Positions 17,865 to 27,958 are shown, counted from the stretch's first letter. The stretch is 64,000 nt of DNA from Tolypothrix sp. FACHB-123 (GCF_014697075.1 NZ_JACJRE010000016.1:62001-126000), one strand, 5' to 3'. Made by a program: numbers and translations. Notes: generated by a model from the sequence alone, not told the origin.

Positions 17865-19376
17865 ATGACCTTTCGTGATGAGTTTAAACTACTGCTACGC
17901 GCCCGCTACCCTTTAATTTATATTCCGACATACGAAGAGGAGCGGGTAGAAGCAACAATTCGGGAAGAAGCCACAAATCAAGGTAATCGTCCGGTGTATA
18001 CCTGGGATTTTGTCGATGGTTACCAAGGAAATCCCAATGATGCGAATTTTGGACGGCGTAACCCACTGCAAGCTTTGGAATTCATCGAAAAATTACCTGC
18101 TTCAGCACCTGCGGTAATTATATTGCGAGATTATCATCGATTTTTAGAAGATGTAGCGATCGCGCGCAAACTCCGTAATTTAGCAAGACTGTTAAAATCG
18201 CAACCCAAAAATATCGTGATTTTGTCACCGCGAATTGCCATTCCTGACGACTTAACCGAAGTGCTGACAGTTGTGGAATTCCCCTTACCAGCAGCTGCCG
18301 AAATTAAAATAGAGGTGGAACGCTTGTTACAAGTGACGGCTAATTCTCTAAGTAGTAAAGTAGTAGATGATTTGGTACGCTCTTGTCAAGGGCTATCAAT
18401 GGAAAGAATTCGTCGGGTGTTAGCAAAAGCCATCGCAACTCACGGTGAATTGCAACCGGAAGATGTGGATTTAGTTTTAGAAGAAAAACGCCAAACTATC
18501 CGCCAAACCCAAATTTTGGACTTTTATCCCGCCACAGAGCAAATTTCCGATATTGGCGGATTGGATAACCTGAAAGATTGGTTACTGCGCCGGGGTGGCT
18601 CATTTACCGAACGGGCGCGACAGTACGGATTACCGCACCCGCGTGGTTTAATGTTGGTGGGTATTCAAGGTACAGGGAAATCTTTAACAGCAAAAGCGAT
18701 CGCTCATCATTGGCATTTACCTTTATTACGCTTAGATGTTGGGCGGTTATTTGGCGGTTTGGTGGGTGAATCGGAATCGCGCACGCGCCAAATGATTCAA
18801 GTCGCTGAAGCTTTAGCGCCCTGTATATTGTGGATTGATGAAATTGATAAAGCCTTTTCTGGACTTGGTAGTAAAGGCGATGCGGGTACAACTAGTCGCG
18901 TATTTGGGACATTTATTACCTGGTTAGCAGAAAAAACCTCACCTGTGTTTGTCGTTGCTACTGCTAACGACATCCAAGCATTACCACCAGAAATGCTGCG
19001 TAAAGGGCGATTTGATGAAATTTTCTTTGTTGGTTTACCGACGCAAGAAGAAAGAAAAGCAATTTTTAACGTGCATTTATCCCGACTGCGCCCCCATAAC
19101 TTGAAAAGTTATGACATTGACAGGCTAGCATATGAGACACCAGATTTTTCTGGGGCGGAGATTGAACAAACTTTAATAGAAGCGATGCATATTGGATTTA
19201 GTCAAAATCGTGATTTTACCAACGACGACATTTTAGAATCTGCTAGTCAAATCATTCCCTTGGCGCGGACTGCTGTTGAGCAAATTCAACAATTACAAGA
19301 ATGGGCTGCGGCTGGAAGAGCCAGGTTAGCCTCAAAACAGGCTCCTTTGAGCGATACTTTTGGTAAGCTACGCTAA
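17865..19376 (+). CDS. ycf46: Ycf46-like AAA+ ATPase
   Basis: A 503-aa AAA+ ATPase of the Ycf46 family, also plastid-encoded in red algae. The N-terminal ~230 residues are a degenerate AAA-like module (LLRARYPLIYIPTYEEERV); the active module has Walker A GIQGTGKS at residues 266-273, Walker B ILWIDEID with D325-E326, and sensor-2-like RKGRFDEIFFVGLP. The Synechocystis homologue has been connected with inorganic-carbon-related regulation of photosynthesis; the substrate is unknown. Soluble; no protease domain or membrane segment is present. It ends the conserved block that starts with rpmH. Confidence 0.92.
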   Translation: MTFRDEFKLLLRARYPLIYIPTYEEERVEATIREEATNQGNRPVYTWDFVDGYQGNPNDANFGRRNPLQALEFIEKLPASAPAVIILRDYHRFLEDVAIARKLRNLARLLKSQPKNIVILSPRIAIPDDLTEVLTVVEFPLPAAAEIKIEVERLLQVTANSLSSKVVDDLVRSCQGLSMERIRRVLAKAIATHGELQPEDVDLVLEEKRQTIRQTQILDFYPATEQISDIGGLDNLKDWLLRRGGSFTERARQYGLPHPRGLMLVGIQGTGKSLTAKAIAHHWHLPLLRLDVGRLFGGLVGESESRTRQMIQVAEALAPCILWIDEIDKAFSGLGSKGDAGTTSRVFGTFITWLAEKTSPVFVVATANDIQALPPEMLRKGRFDEIFFVGLPTQEERKAIFNVHLSRLRPHNLKSYDIDRLAYETPDFSGAEIEQTLIEAMHIGFSQNRDFTNDDILESASQIIPLARTAVEQIQQLQEWAAAGRARLASKQAPLSDTFGKLR

Positions 19377-19399
19377 GTTATTCAACAATTAGTAGTCAA

Positions 19400-19446
19400 T
19401 TGTCCATAGTCCATAGTCAACAGTCTATAGTCAATAGTCCACAGCC
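19400..19446. repeat. STRR heptamer array, ATAGTCC/ATAGTCA
   Basis: Six or so imperfect heptamers between ycf46 and the SH3 gene, with a second short run (TTGACTG/TTGACCA type) at 19496-19521. Confidence 0.8.
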
Positions 19447-19543
19447 CAATCAATCGCTAATGACTAATGACAAATAACCAATAACCATTTACCCTTGACT
19501 GTTGACCATTGACAATTGACCAATGGTGATAAGGTTATAAGAT

Positions 19544-20104
19544 ATGTTTTCTAACGTACTAAAATTTATACTGGGGATTTTGTTAGCGATCGCTATTTTA
19601 ATCGGTAGTGGTGTTGCCACAGCGCTTTATTTCCTGAATCGAACTGCTATACCCCCGACAAAACCAATTTTTTCTAACGATAACCCATCTCAAAAAGTCC
19701 AATCGCCAAAACCAGGTGATAAAGTAGCCAAAAACACTAACTCTTCAGCCACACCATCTCCTAGTCCGAGCGCTAACGCCACAGCTTCACCCTCACCTAC
19801 TTCAACTGAATCGCCCAAGGTTGAGGAATCACCAACACCTTTACCACCAGGCGCTTATCGCGGAACAGTGACTTGGTCTCAAGGCTTGAGTTTGCGAGCC
19901 GAACCAAAACAAGATGCTGAACGTGTTGGTGGCGTTGGTTTTAATCAAAAAGTAGTAATTTTAGAAGAAAGCCCTGATAAACTCTGGCAGAAAATTCGCC
20001 AAGAAGATACCAATCAAGAAGGTTGGGTAAAAGCAGGTAATACGCAACGAGTTGAGGAAAGCGAGGAAGTACAACAGCCAGAAGCATCAACCCAAAACCA
20101 ATAG
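19544..20104 (+). CDS. Membrane-anchored SH3b protein
   Basis: A 186-aa protein with one N-terminal transmembrane helix (residues 7-32), a low-complexity Ser/Pro/Thr linker (about 60-100), and a bacterial SH3 domain (residues 105-165: GTVTWSQGLSLRAEP, then RVGGVGFNQKVVIL and EGWVKAGNT). Bacterial SH3 domains of this kind bind peptidoglycan or other cell-wall ligands, so the domain is expected in the periplasm. It follows ycf46, and a good terminator lies 38 bp after the stop. Function beyond wall binding is not predictable. Confidence 0.88.
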   Translation: MFSNVLKFILGILLAIAILIGSGVATALYFLNRTAIPPTKPIFSNDNPSQKVQSPKPGDKVAKNTNSSATPSPSPSANATASPSPTSTESPKVEESPTPLPPGAYRGTVTWSQGLSLRAEPKQDAERVGGVGFNQKVVILEESPDKLWQKIRQEDTNQEGWVKAGNTQRVEESEEVQQPEASTQNQ

Positions 20105-20141
20105 TTCAGTTAAGAAATTTCCACCAAACCAATATTTGATA

Positions 20142-20178
20142 AACCTGGAGAAGGCTTTCTTACCAGGTTATTTTTTTA
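20142..20178 (+). terminator. Rho-independent terminator of SH3 gene
   Basis: AACCTGG (20142-20148) pairs with CCAGGTT (20163-20169) and is followed by seven T at 20171-20177. The rest of the 385-bp spacer to 20489 is AT-rich with no gene seen. Confidence 0.8.
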
Positions 20179-20489
20179 TGTATTAATTGCTTCAAGTTCT
20201 ATTTAACCTATAGTATACTGGTAGCCAAAATTCCTCACAAACTTAGCTAAAAAGTAGCTTGACCAATAGAGATAAAAGTCTAACTTACTGGCTCTTTTGG
20301 CAGTAAGAATCTTGATATTGTAAGGCAGTTGGCACTTGAGGTGAATTATGGTTGACCTAGTTTTCTGGGTAAAAATTTCCCAGTTATTTTTGTAATGTTT
20401 ATCTACTCAGATATTTAGATACGCGATCGCCCAACAAAACTTATAAAAATTTTTACTTAGTTAATAATCCAGTTATCCTTTGTCTGTTT

Positions 20490-22016
20490 ATGAAAATTAT
20501 CAGTTATCTACCTATCACCTCAGGCTCCGAAGTATCTGAAAATGCTGCGATTGTTTCTGTTAATTTCAGATTCTGGAATTGGACAAAGCTATCTGGCGCA
20601 GTTGTCATGCGTTTTTTATCTGTCTCAATTACCTTGGGCATTCTCAGTATATCTGGGCAAAGTTTAGCACTGCAAAAGTTTGGCAGTAATGGTGCAGAAG
20701 TAGCCAACATCCAAAGATGTTTGAAAAAGTTAGGTTATTTTAATGGCCCCATCAATGGTAACTTTGGTGCCATAACCCAACAAGCTGTCATTGCTTTCCA
20801 GCAATCTCGGAAATTACCTGCTGATGGAGTTGTCGGTGCGAGTACAGAGCGATCGCTACAACAAGCTTGCCAAGGTAGAATTGCAAATAGTAACGTCAGT
20901 GGGACTCCGCGACTGGGTAGCAGAGGCCCAGAAGTGGTGAAACTACAACAGCGTTTACAGCGCTTAGGCTATTTTCAAGGGCCCATTACAGGCTATTTTG
21001 GCCCCCAAACTCAGCAAGCATTAATTCGTTACCAGCAAGCGTCTAGAGGTCGTAGTAATACAGTTGTTCGTCCTAGAACAACACCACAAGCACCGCTAAA
21101 CAGGCCTAGCCAAGGAGGAGACTATCCTATTCTCTCCCAAGGTAGTCAAGGGCCAGCAGTCACGAGATTGCAACAGCGCTTGCAACAATTAGGTTTTTTG
21201 AATACTAATCCAACTGGTAATTTTGGCCCCTTAACCAGAGATGCTTTAATTGCATTCCAACAAAGTTCTGGTCTATATGCTAATGGGATTACAGATCAAC
21301 AAACTTGGAACAGACTATTCAATTCCTCACCTGGCGTATTACCAGAAAGAACTAGTCTTTCTCCCGTGCAAATCAGAGAATTGCAAGAACGCCTAAGGGA
21401 GATGGGATACTTAACAGCTAATCCAACTGGTAATTTTGGCCCTATGACTAGGGATGCTCTCATCCGCTTCCAGCGAGATTATCAACTACCCGCTGATGGT
21501 ATAGCTAATATTCAAGCCTTGGAAGCAGTCCGCGCAGCAGGACAAAATCCAAATAGATATGCTCAACCAACCAGAAATTATCTTACTGTTGGTGATAGCG
21601 GGGATAATGTCAGAGCAGTTCAAGAGCGTTTGTTACAATTAGGTTTTTTTAATGGCAATCCTGATGGTTATTACGGCGAAAACACTAGAGCCTATGTGTA
21701 TGCATTCCAACAATATGCTCAGCTACCACCAACTGGAAATGTAGATGCACAAACTTGGGAAGCCTTAGGTTTAAATAATGCAGCTAGAGAGAATAATACT
21801 ACTAGTGCCAATCAAAAAGCCTATGTAGTAGTAGTCCCAATTCATAATGCTGATACACTCAACAAAGTACGTCAATATATCGCTAATCCTGTTGTGGAAA
21901 AATCAGGTTTAGGAGATTATGTCAATGCTGGTAGATTTGGTAATCGAGCAGAAGCAGAAAATCTCTCTAAACTTTTACGCTCCTATGGTTTAGATGCCAG
22001 GGTAGAGTATTTTTAG
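20490..22016 (+). CDS. Five-repeat peptidoglycan-binding protein with SPOR domain
   Basis: A 508-aa secreted wall protein. After a long N-terminal segment with a signal-like helix (residues 40-60, ending GQSLA) it has five PG_binding_1 repeats at about 67-125, 145-185, 220-277, 292-347 and 370-427, each with an LQxRLxxLGYF and FGPxTxxALIxFQQ pattern, and a C-terminal SPOR domain (443-508) that usually binds denuded glycan. The second repeat is shortened. No catalytic domain is present, so it is likely a wall-binding or division-site scaffold. Start: ATG at 20490; the ATG at 20607 would begin right at the signal helix and is a fair alternative. Confidence 0.88.
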   Translation: MKIISYLPITSGSEVSENAAIVSVNFRFWNWTKLSGAVVMRFLSVSITLGILSISGQSLALQKFGSNGAEVANIQRCLKKLGYFNGPINGNFGAITQQAVIAFQQSRKLPADGVVGASTERSLQQACQGRIANSNVSGTPRLGSRGPEVVKLQQRLQRLGYFQGPITGYFGPQTQQALIRYQQASRGRSNTVVRPRTTPQAPLNRPSQGGDYPILSQGSQGPAVTRLQQRLQQLGFLNTNPTGNFGPLTRDALIAFQQSSGLYANGITDQQTWNRLFNSSPGVLPERTSLSPVQIRELQERLREMGYLTANPTGNFGPMTRDALIRFQRDYQLPADGIANIQALEAVRAAGQNPNRYAQPTRNYLTVGDSGDNVRAVQERLLQLGFFNGNPDGYYGENTRAYVYAFQQYAQLPPTGNVDAQTWEALGLNNAARENNTTSANQKAYVVVVPIHNADTLNKVRQYIANPVVEKSGLGDYVNAGRFGNRAEAENLSKLLRSYGLDARVEYF

Positions 22017-22555
22017 GGGCTAGGGGCTAGGGAAGAGAGTTTTTCATGATATGGGATTGATACTTGATTGTTGAAATATAACTATGGGAGCTAATGCGCC
22101 CATAGGTGTCAAGTTAAGCTGAAAACCTTATGTTATTTTTCAGACAGGCCTATTGCTGAATTGGTTTTATGGTGTTATACCAATTCACACAACTATTAAG
22201 ACAGTAGAGATTATTCTCTGAAAATTTTTTCAAGCTTGTGTAAGTAACAGAAAAATTTAATTATACCTACTTCAGGTTGTACCCTAATTGCAAGCTGGGA
22301 ATTTAATTGTGCTTAATCAATATATTCTAATTAAGGTGAAATCAGATTCACCCTGTTTATAGTTTGTAAATTGGACTAATTTACTGATTGAGTTTGTGCC
22401 TTAAAAATTACACATAATCTATGTTATCTACCTTACTTTTAGATGGTAAAAACACTAGTTATTATGACTCCATACTGATCGGCAGCGAAAAGTTTGTATA
22501 TTAGCACTGTAAACTAGTTCGCAAATCTTAAATAATCCTAATAGAGGAATCAAGA
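22017..22555. other. AT-rich spacer before DD-peptidase gene
   Basis: A 539-bp gene-free stretch. It has a short GGGGCTA heptamer run just after the previous stop and a small hairpin, CTATGGG (22082-22088) with CCCATAG (22099-22105), lacking a T tract. No ORF or recognisable operator was seen. Confidence 0.55.
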
Positions 22556-23878
22556 ATGCTGGAGTTATTGAGTTCAGGTTTAGTTTCCATCTGGCTGGAA
22601 ATGGCTGGCTTACAAATCAAGCCTTTGGATGCTTTAGATGCATTGGCTTGGCAAAGTAGCCCTGGCTTGGTTATCGCCCCTGATCCCAATCCAGCTAGCG
22701 GTAATACAGTCCAAGAATATCTCAAGGGACTGATGACATCGAAACTCATAGCCCAAAATCTCACACAAAGTCAGGGAATTTGGATGCAGTCGGGGCCAAT
22801 GTTGATGGCTAATCATCAAGGAACAACGCCTTTACCGGCTGCTTCTTTAACTAAAATTGCTACTTCACTGGTTGCTTTTAAAACTTGGGGCCCAGATCAC
22901 CAATTTGAGACTTTGATTAGTGCGACAGGGCCAATAGTTAATGGTGTATTGCAAGGTGACTTGGTGATTACTGGCGGTGGCGATCCGATGATGGTTTGGG
23001 AAGAAGCGATCGCTTTGGGTAATACTCTCAACCGCATGGGGATCAAGCAGGTAAAAGGAAATTTGGTAATTACTGGCTCTTTTTCCATGAATTTCCAGCG
23101 CCATCCCCTCTTAGCTGGGCAAATATTTAAGCAAGCGCTAAATTCTGCTACTTGGACTCGTCCAGCGATTTACATCCACTCAATCATGCCGAAAGGTACA
23201 GCAAAGCCGCAAGTAGCGATCGCGGGGACTGTAAAAGTTGAGACGCAACCAAATATTCAACGCGCTGTGTTGATTCGTCATCTGTCTTTACCTTTGAAGC
23301 AAATTATCAAAGAGATGAACGTTTACAGCAACAACGACATAGCAGAAATGCTAGCCGAGTCAGTAGGCGGACATACTGTAGTCCAAGCAACCGCAGCTAG
23401 ATTAGCTAGAGTTCCTGAGGGAGAAATTCAGCTGATCAATGGTTCGGGATTAGGCCCGGAAAATCGCATTTCTCCCCGTGCAGCTTGTGCAATGTTAATG
23501 GCAATGCAACAAGAAGCTGTAGCGCACAATCTTACCATAGCCGATTTATTTCCCATGTCTGGATTTGATAACCGCGGCACAATGCACTCCCGACACATGC
23601 CTAGCGGTACAGTCATGAAAACAGGGACTTTGCGGGATGTTAGCGCTTTGGCTGGTGTCTTACCCACACGCGATCGCGGTTTGGTTTGGTTTGCGATTAT
23701 TAACCGAGGTAATAATGTCTCGGCTTTTCGTGCTGGACAAGACCAATTATTACAGCGTCTAGTACAAAGGTTTCAATTAGCACCCCAAGTCCCTGCATCT
23801 ATTACCCCTAACTCCACTATCAACAAACTCCCCGAACTGGGTGCAACCAGCCGCAATCAAGTTGTATTTAGAAGTTAG
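22556..23878 (+). CDS. dacB: S13 D-Ala-D-Ala carboxypeptidase (PBP4-type)
   Basis: A 440-aa penicillin-binding protein of peptidase family S13, which trims or cleaves peptidoglycan cross-links in the periplasm. The three active-site motifs are present: SLTK with S97 and K100, SNN at 258-260 and KTG at 355-357 (VMKTGTLRD). The domain inserted after the SxxK motif is present but shorter than in E. coli DacB. The N-terminus is only weakly hydrophobic, so the export signal is not obvious. Neighbouring wall-binding and LPS-transport genes fit an envelope context. Confidence 0.92.
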   Translation: MLELLSSGLVSIWLEMAGLQIKPLDALDALAWQSSPGLVIAPDPNPASGNTVQEYLKGLMTSKLIAQNLTQSQGIWMQSGPMLMANHQGTTPLPAASLTKIATSLVAFKTWGPDHQFETLISATGPIVNGVLQGDLVITGGGDPMMVWEEAIALGNTLNRMGIKQVKGNLVITGSFSMNFQRHPLLAGQIFKQALNSATWTRPAIYIHSIMPKGTAKPQVAIAGTVKVETQPNIQRAVLIRHLSLPLKQIIKEMNVYSNNDIAEMLAESVGGHTVVQATAARLARVPEGEIQLINGSGLGPENRISPRAACAMLMAMQQEAVAHNLTIADLFPMSGFDNRGTMHSRHMPSGTVMKTGTLRDVSALAGVLPTRDRGLVWFAIINRGNNVSAFRAGQDQLLQRLVQRFQLAPQVPASITPNSTINKLPELGATSRNQVVFRS

Positions 23879-23890
23879 TTATCTTTCTTG

Positions 23891-23920
23891 CAATGCCTAA
23901 TGCCCAATGCCCAATGCCCA
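23891..23920. repeat. STRR heptamer array, TGCCCAA
   Basis: Four tandem heptamers in the 43-bp gap between the convergent DD-peptidase and LptC-like genes. Confidence 0.85.
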
Positions 23921-23921
23921 A

Positions 23922-25181
23922 TTAGTTACTTCCTCTACCCTTCTCTTGGGGAATAATCTCTGTCACCACTCTGTTACCACTATTACCGCCTTTGACAACG
24001 ATATTTTCTGTTTGCAAGTTGCCAACGGCTGTATCACCAGTAAAATTCAATGGTGGCTCAATTTGCCGATACACTACATTACCTTGTGCTTCCACTAATT
24101 TGTTGTCTAGATACCAAGTTAATGTTCGGGATTTGAGAGACTGGCGACGCTGTCCGATAGCGTTGACATTGCCTGTTAAATAAACTGTTTTTTGCGGTAT
24201 CTTCATTTCACCTTGATTGGCAGTTACTGTGACATTTTCTGTCTTATGAAACACCCGCAGCGGCGAATTTGTAGTTACAGTTTCAGCATTCATATTCCAG
24301 GTCATAGAATTACTAGTTATCTGCATGGGTGGGTCTAGTAATTCTAGCTGGGCATTTTTACTAACAGTGGCAATTTTGGTTTTTAAATTAATTTCTGTAG
24401 CATTTCCGCGCCCACGGTCGGTAATTTGATTATTTTTGTAGCGGTCAATTTGTACGGGGCGATCGCCAATTAATTTCTCTTCTTTGATTTTCCAAATTAA
24501 ATGCTCTGTGCGCATTTGTAATTGGGGATCGAGGGAATTAGCTACTACTCCTCCAGAAAATTCCATGCGCTGTTCGCGGGTTTTAACTTTTGCTTCCCGT
24601 GCTACTGCTTGGAGTTTTTGATGACTGCCGGTTAATTGATTGCGGACAATCAATAAATCTTCTTGGGGTCGCCATTCTAATTCGTTACCTCGCAACACAA
24701 TTCCATTACTGGGATCTGTGGCTACTATCTTTCCTTTGAGAAAAAGTTGTTTACCATCTTGCTCAATATCTGCTCTTTCGGCTTTGATTTGGTATACTAC
24801 TTTGCCATCTTGATATAGTTCGCCATAGGGGCTTTCTGCTTCACCAATTTGCTTTTCTTTAGTGTATTTTGCGGATTTAGCGTTAACTCTCCAAATTGGT
24901 CGCCCTACTTCATCAAATTGTTCAAAAGCAACACCAAAAAAGGTTAACTTACTATCTGTATTTTGTTCGCCAGAGTTATTGGCTGGATTATTTACAGATT
25001 TTCGGTTACAAGCAACTAGACCGAATACTAAAAAAAATATCAGAGGGAGAGAAAACCAATTTAGCCCTATTGGTAAAGCACTGAGAAATTTCTTGCAAAA
25101 GAATTGGGGGGAATGTACTTTACTTCCCCCCTGATTTCTTAAACCTCTTCTCCCTTGATAATTATTCGCTTCCTGCTTCAT
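23922..25181 (-). CDS. lptC: LptC-like LPS export lipoprotein
   Basis: A 419-aa envelope protein. It has a hydrophobic segment at residues 42-57 ending in a lipobox with C58 (FGLVAC), then a LptC-like domain (TFFGVAFEQFDEVGRPIWRVNAK in two parts) and OstA/LptA-like beta-jellyroll repeats, much longer than E. coli LptC (about 190 aa) but usual for cyanobacteria. It should pass lipopolysaccharide from the inner-membrane ABC transporter to the periplasmic bridge. The ATG overlaps the NYN-gene stop by one base (TAATG), so the two are translationally coupled. Assignment to LptC rather than LptA rests on the N-terminal domain. Confidence 0.85.
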   Translation of the reverse strand: MKQEANNYQGRRGLRNQGGSKVHSPQFFCKKFLSALPIGLNWFSLPLIFFLVFGLVACNRKSVNNPANNSGEQNTDSKLTFFGVAFEQFDEVGRPIWRVNAKSAKYTKEKQIGEAESPYGELYQDGKVVYQIKAERADIEQDGKQLFLKGKIVATDPSNGIVLRGNELEWRPQEDLLIVRNQLTGSHQKLQAVAREAKVKTREQRMEFSGGVVANSLDPQLQMRTEHLIWKIKEEKLIGDRPVQIDRYKNNQITDRGRGNATEINLKTKIATVSKNAQLELLDPPMQITSNSMTWNMNAETVTTNSPLRVFHKTENVTVTANQGEMKIPQKTVYLTGNVNAIGQRRQSLKSRTLTWYLDNKLVEAQGNVVYRQIEPPLNFTGDTAVGNLQTENIVVKGGNSGNRVVTEIIPQEKGRGSN

Positions 25182-25819
25182 TAATCTTGAATTTCTAAAT
25201 GTCCATCAGTGTCTCTAGGATCGTCTAAAAAGCCCATACCCGATAAAGGACGGTATGGATAGCTTTGGCGTGGGGTTTTTTGGATATCTTCTTTGATAGC
25301 TTCTAAGTCAATATAGCGATCGCTCACATTAATTAAGCTGTCGCTAGTCATTGAACGTAAACTTACTACTTCTACTCTGACACCCCGGTAACTAACTGAG
25401 TTGACTGCATAGGCTAAATCTCCATCACCACTGACTAAGACTGCTGTATCATAGGAGTCAACCAAGGCCATCATATCTACTGCTATTTCCACATCCAAAT
25501 TGGCTTTTTTTGAGCCATCTGGTAGCTGGACTAAATCTTTAGCTATGACTCTATAGCCATTGCGCCGCATCCACAGCAGAAATCCTTGTTGTTTTTCGTT
25601 GGTACGGTCTACACCAGTGTAGAAGAAAGCTCTTAACAGTCTAGAGCCGCCAGTTAATCGACAGAGTAACTTCGTGTAGTCAATTTCGATTCCTAATTGC
25701 AGTGCCGCATAAAATAAGTTTGAACCATCAATAAATATAGCTACACGACCCCGATTTTCTAAAACTTGTTCCGGGGTAAATATCGAATCATTTTCTAAAT
25801 TATTCAACATTGATGTCAT
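25181..25819 (-). CDS. LabA-like NYN domain protein
   Basis: A 212-aa NYN (PIN-like) domain protein of the LabA/DUF88 family. Acidic active-site candidates are D31 in FIDGSNLFYA, the aspartates of KANLDVEIAVDMM, and VSGDGDLAYAV, matching a metal-dependent ribonuclease fold. In Synechococcus LabA takes part in negative feedback of KaiC-dependent circadian output; whether this paralogue does so is unknown. Start at ATG 25819, with another ATG three codons in. It is coupled to the LptC-like gene by a 1-base overlap, an odd functional pairing that is nonetheless clear in sequence. Confidence 0.88.
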   Translation of the reverse strand: MTSMLNNLENDSIFTPEQVLENRGRVAIFIDGSNLFYAALQLGIEIDYTKLLCRLTGGSRLLRAFFYTGVDRTNEKQQGFLLWMRRNGYRVIAKDLVQLPDGSKKANLDVEIAVDMMALVDSYDTAVLVSGDGDLAYAVNSVSYRGVRVEVVSLRSMTSDSLINVSDRYIDLEAIKEDIQKTPRQSYPYRPLSGMGFLDDPRDTDGHLEIQD

Positions 25820-25910
25820 ACCTCAATTATTATGCTTGTGATTTTTGATACTGTTTTTAACTTTTTTCATGCAAATTTTCATGCAAGTCGAGCGATTTAT
25901 GATAATCTGC

Positions 25911-25944
25911 TGGGGCTAAATACTACAGCCCCAAGCTTTTTTTT
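25911..25944 (+). terminator. Plus-strand terminator between minus-strand genes
   Basis: TGGGGCT (25911-25917) pairs with AGCCCCA (25927-25933), followed by AGC and eight T (25937-25944). This is a textbook plus-strand terminator, yet both flanking genes (NYN and metG) are on the minus strand, and the minus-strand reading lacks a T tract. Confidence 0.6.
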
Positions 25945-25984
25945 GACAGAATTAGAGATTAGGCAAAATCAAAAAATGAAAATA

Positions 25985-27586
25985 CTAATCGTTTTTTGGT
26001 GGTTCTATCCGCTTAAAAATTGGTTGGGGTGTTCCCAACTGTTGTTTATCCGATAGCAGCCCCCAAGTTGCATGAACATCGAAAGGTGCTGCGATCGCAC
26101 CTTCTGTTGGATCGTTAAAGTTAATTCCAAAGCCCAATTGCTGATAAATATCGCTACTGATATTTGGAATCACTGGGGACAACAGATAAGCTGCTAGTCT
26201 AACTGATTCTAGAACTGCGTACAGCACTTTTTCTAATTTTTCCTGCTGTCCTTGCTTATACAATGTCCAAGGAGCTTGTTCATCAATAAACTTATTGCTA
26301 GCTTGCACCAGCAATAGAATAGCTTCGCAGGCCTGATTAAAAGCTAGCGTACAGTAAGCATTTTTCACCTGTTCCCCTAAACTTAAACCAATCGCTTTTA
26401 AAGGGTTGTCCGCCGGAATGGCTTCACTCTTTATTGCTGGCACTTGACCGGCGCAGTATTTCTTCACCATGTTGAGAGTGCGATTGAGCAAATTGCCTAA
26501 ATCATTTGCCAAATCTGCATTCAAAACATTAATGAATCTAACTTCATTAAAATCGCCATCTTTGCCAAATTCTATTTCCTTAAGGAAGTAATAACGAACG
26601 GCATCACTACCATAGCGCTGTACCAGTTCTATCGGGTTAAGGGTATTACCTAAGCTTTTACCCATCTTTTGCCCGTCTTTAGTTAAAAAGCCATGTCCAA
26701 ATACTTGTTTTGGTAATGGTAAACCTGCACTTATGAGCATTGCAGGCCAGTAAACTGCGTGAAAGCGCAGAATATCCTTACCAATTAAGTGCAAATTCAT
26801 CGGCCACCATTTAGCTAAGGCGTTGGCTAAAGTTGGTTCTGCATCTGGTTCTAACAATGCTGTTACATAACCCAGTAGGGCATCAAACCAGACATAAAGA
26901 GTATGCTGGGGATCTACTGGTACCGGAAAACCCCAATCTAGATTGATGCGGGAAATGGAAAAGTCTTGCAACCCTTGATTAACGAAGTTGAGGACTTCAT
27001 TGCGGCGACTGGCTGGCTGGATAAAATCTGGTTGAGACTGGTACAGTTGTTGCAGTTGACTTTGGTATTTGGATAAGCGGAAAAAATAATTTTGCTCATC
27101 TCGCCACTCAACTTCTTTATTAGTGTGAATGGGACAAAGGTTTCCTTCTAGCAGTTCTCGTTCTTCTTTAAATTCTTCGCAAGATACACAGTACCAGCCT
27201 TTTTGTTGTCCCTGATAGATGTCGCCGGCTGACCACACTCGCTCAAAAAATTCTTTAACTATTGCTTCATGACGCGGTGAGGTAGTGCGAATAAAGCGAT
27301 CATATTTAATATTGAGCAATTCCCACAGAGAAGAGAAAGCCTGAGATATTTCATCACAAAATTCTTGGGGTGCTTTCCCTAAATTCTCTGCCGATCGCTG
27401 AATTTTCTGACCATGTTCATCAGTACCGGTAATTAGCAGTACTTCATATCCTAAAAGCCGTTGAAATCTCGCTACGACATCAGCAGCCATTGTTGTATAA
27501 GCACTACCAACATGAGGGACATCGTTTACATAATATAGAGGTGTTGTCAGTGCAAAGGTTTTTGCTTTTTTATTCACTAGATTCAT
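25985..27586 (-). CDS. metG: Methionyl-tRNA synthetase
   Basis: A 533-aa class I aminoacyl-tRNA synthetase charging tRNA-Met. The HIGH-like motif is HVGS in YVNDVPHVGSAYTT (about residues 23-26) and the KMSKS loop is KMGKSLGN near residue 305; a CVSC pair and later Cys lie in the connective peptide. There is no C-terminal tRNA-binding (EMAP-like) extension, so this is the short form. I start at the ATG at 27586; the frame also has a TTG two codons earlier. The upstream gap to the divergent acyltransferase gene should contain both promoters. Confidence 0.96.
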   Translation of the reverse strand: MNLVNKKAKTFALTTPLYYVNDVPHVGSAYTTMAADVVARFQRLLGYEVLLITGTDEHGQKIQRSAENLGKAPQEFCDEISQAFSSLWELLNIKYDRFIRTTSPRHEAIVKEFFERVWSAGDIYQGQQKGWYCVSCEEFKEERELLEGNLCPIHTNKEVEWRDEQNYFFRLSKYQSQLQQLYQSQPDFIQPASRRNEVLNFVNQGLQDFSISRINLDWGFPVPVDPQHTLYVWFDALLGYVTALLEPDAEPTLANALAKWWPMNLHLIGKDILRFHAVYWPAMLISAGLPLPKQVFGHGFLTKDGQKMGKSLGNTLNPIELVQRYGSDAVRYYFLKEIEFGKDGDFNEVRFINVLNADLANDLGNLLNRTLNMVKKYCAGQVPAIKSEAIPADNPLKAIGLSLGEQVKNAYCTLAFNQACEAILLLVQASNKFIDEQAPWTLYKQGQQEKLEKVLYAVLESVRLAAYLLSPVIPNISSDIYQQLGFGINFNDPTEGAIAAPFDVHATWGLLSDKQQLGTPQPIFKRIEPPKND

Positions 27587-27958
27587 GCACAATTAAAAAC
27601 AACTTATTAAAACGTTTTTATCTTACTTTTGTCGGCAAAACCACGTAATTATATAACATTGTTACTTTTTTTTCAAATGACACCTTAATATTAGCAAATC
27701 TATGAAGACCAATTATTTTATGGTTGATATAACGCTAGCTAATTTATGCCAATAGTTAAAAAATAGCTGCTAACACATAGTTAGTAAAGCGTTTAATCGG
27801 ATTTATTGTGGCTGAAAATACGCAAACCCTGACTCAGAAAATATAGATGACTTTGGAAATTAGACATTTCTACCTTAAGACGGTCGTGGTTGTAATGAAG
27901 AAATGTAATCTTAAGTCAAGATAAACTGCGATATTTTCGGAAAAATATATTGATTGCT
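27587..27958. other. Divergent spacer metG / acyltransferase
   Basis: A 372-bp AT-rich spacer with no ORF. It must hold the promoters of metG and the acyltransferase gene; I could not single out a confident promoter or a T-box-like leader for metG. Confidence 0.5.
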
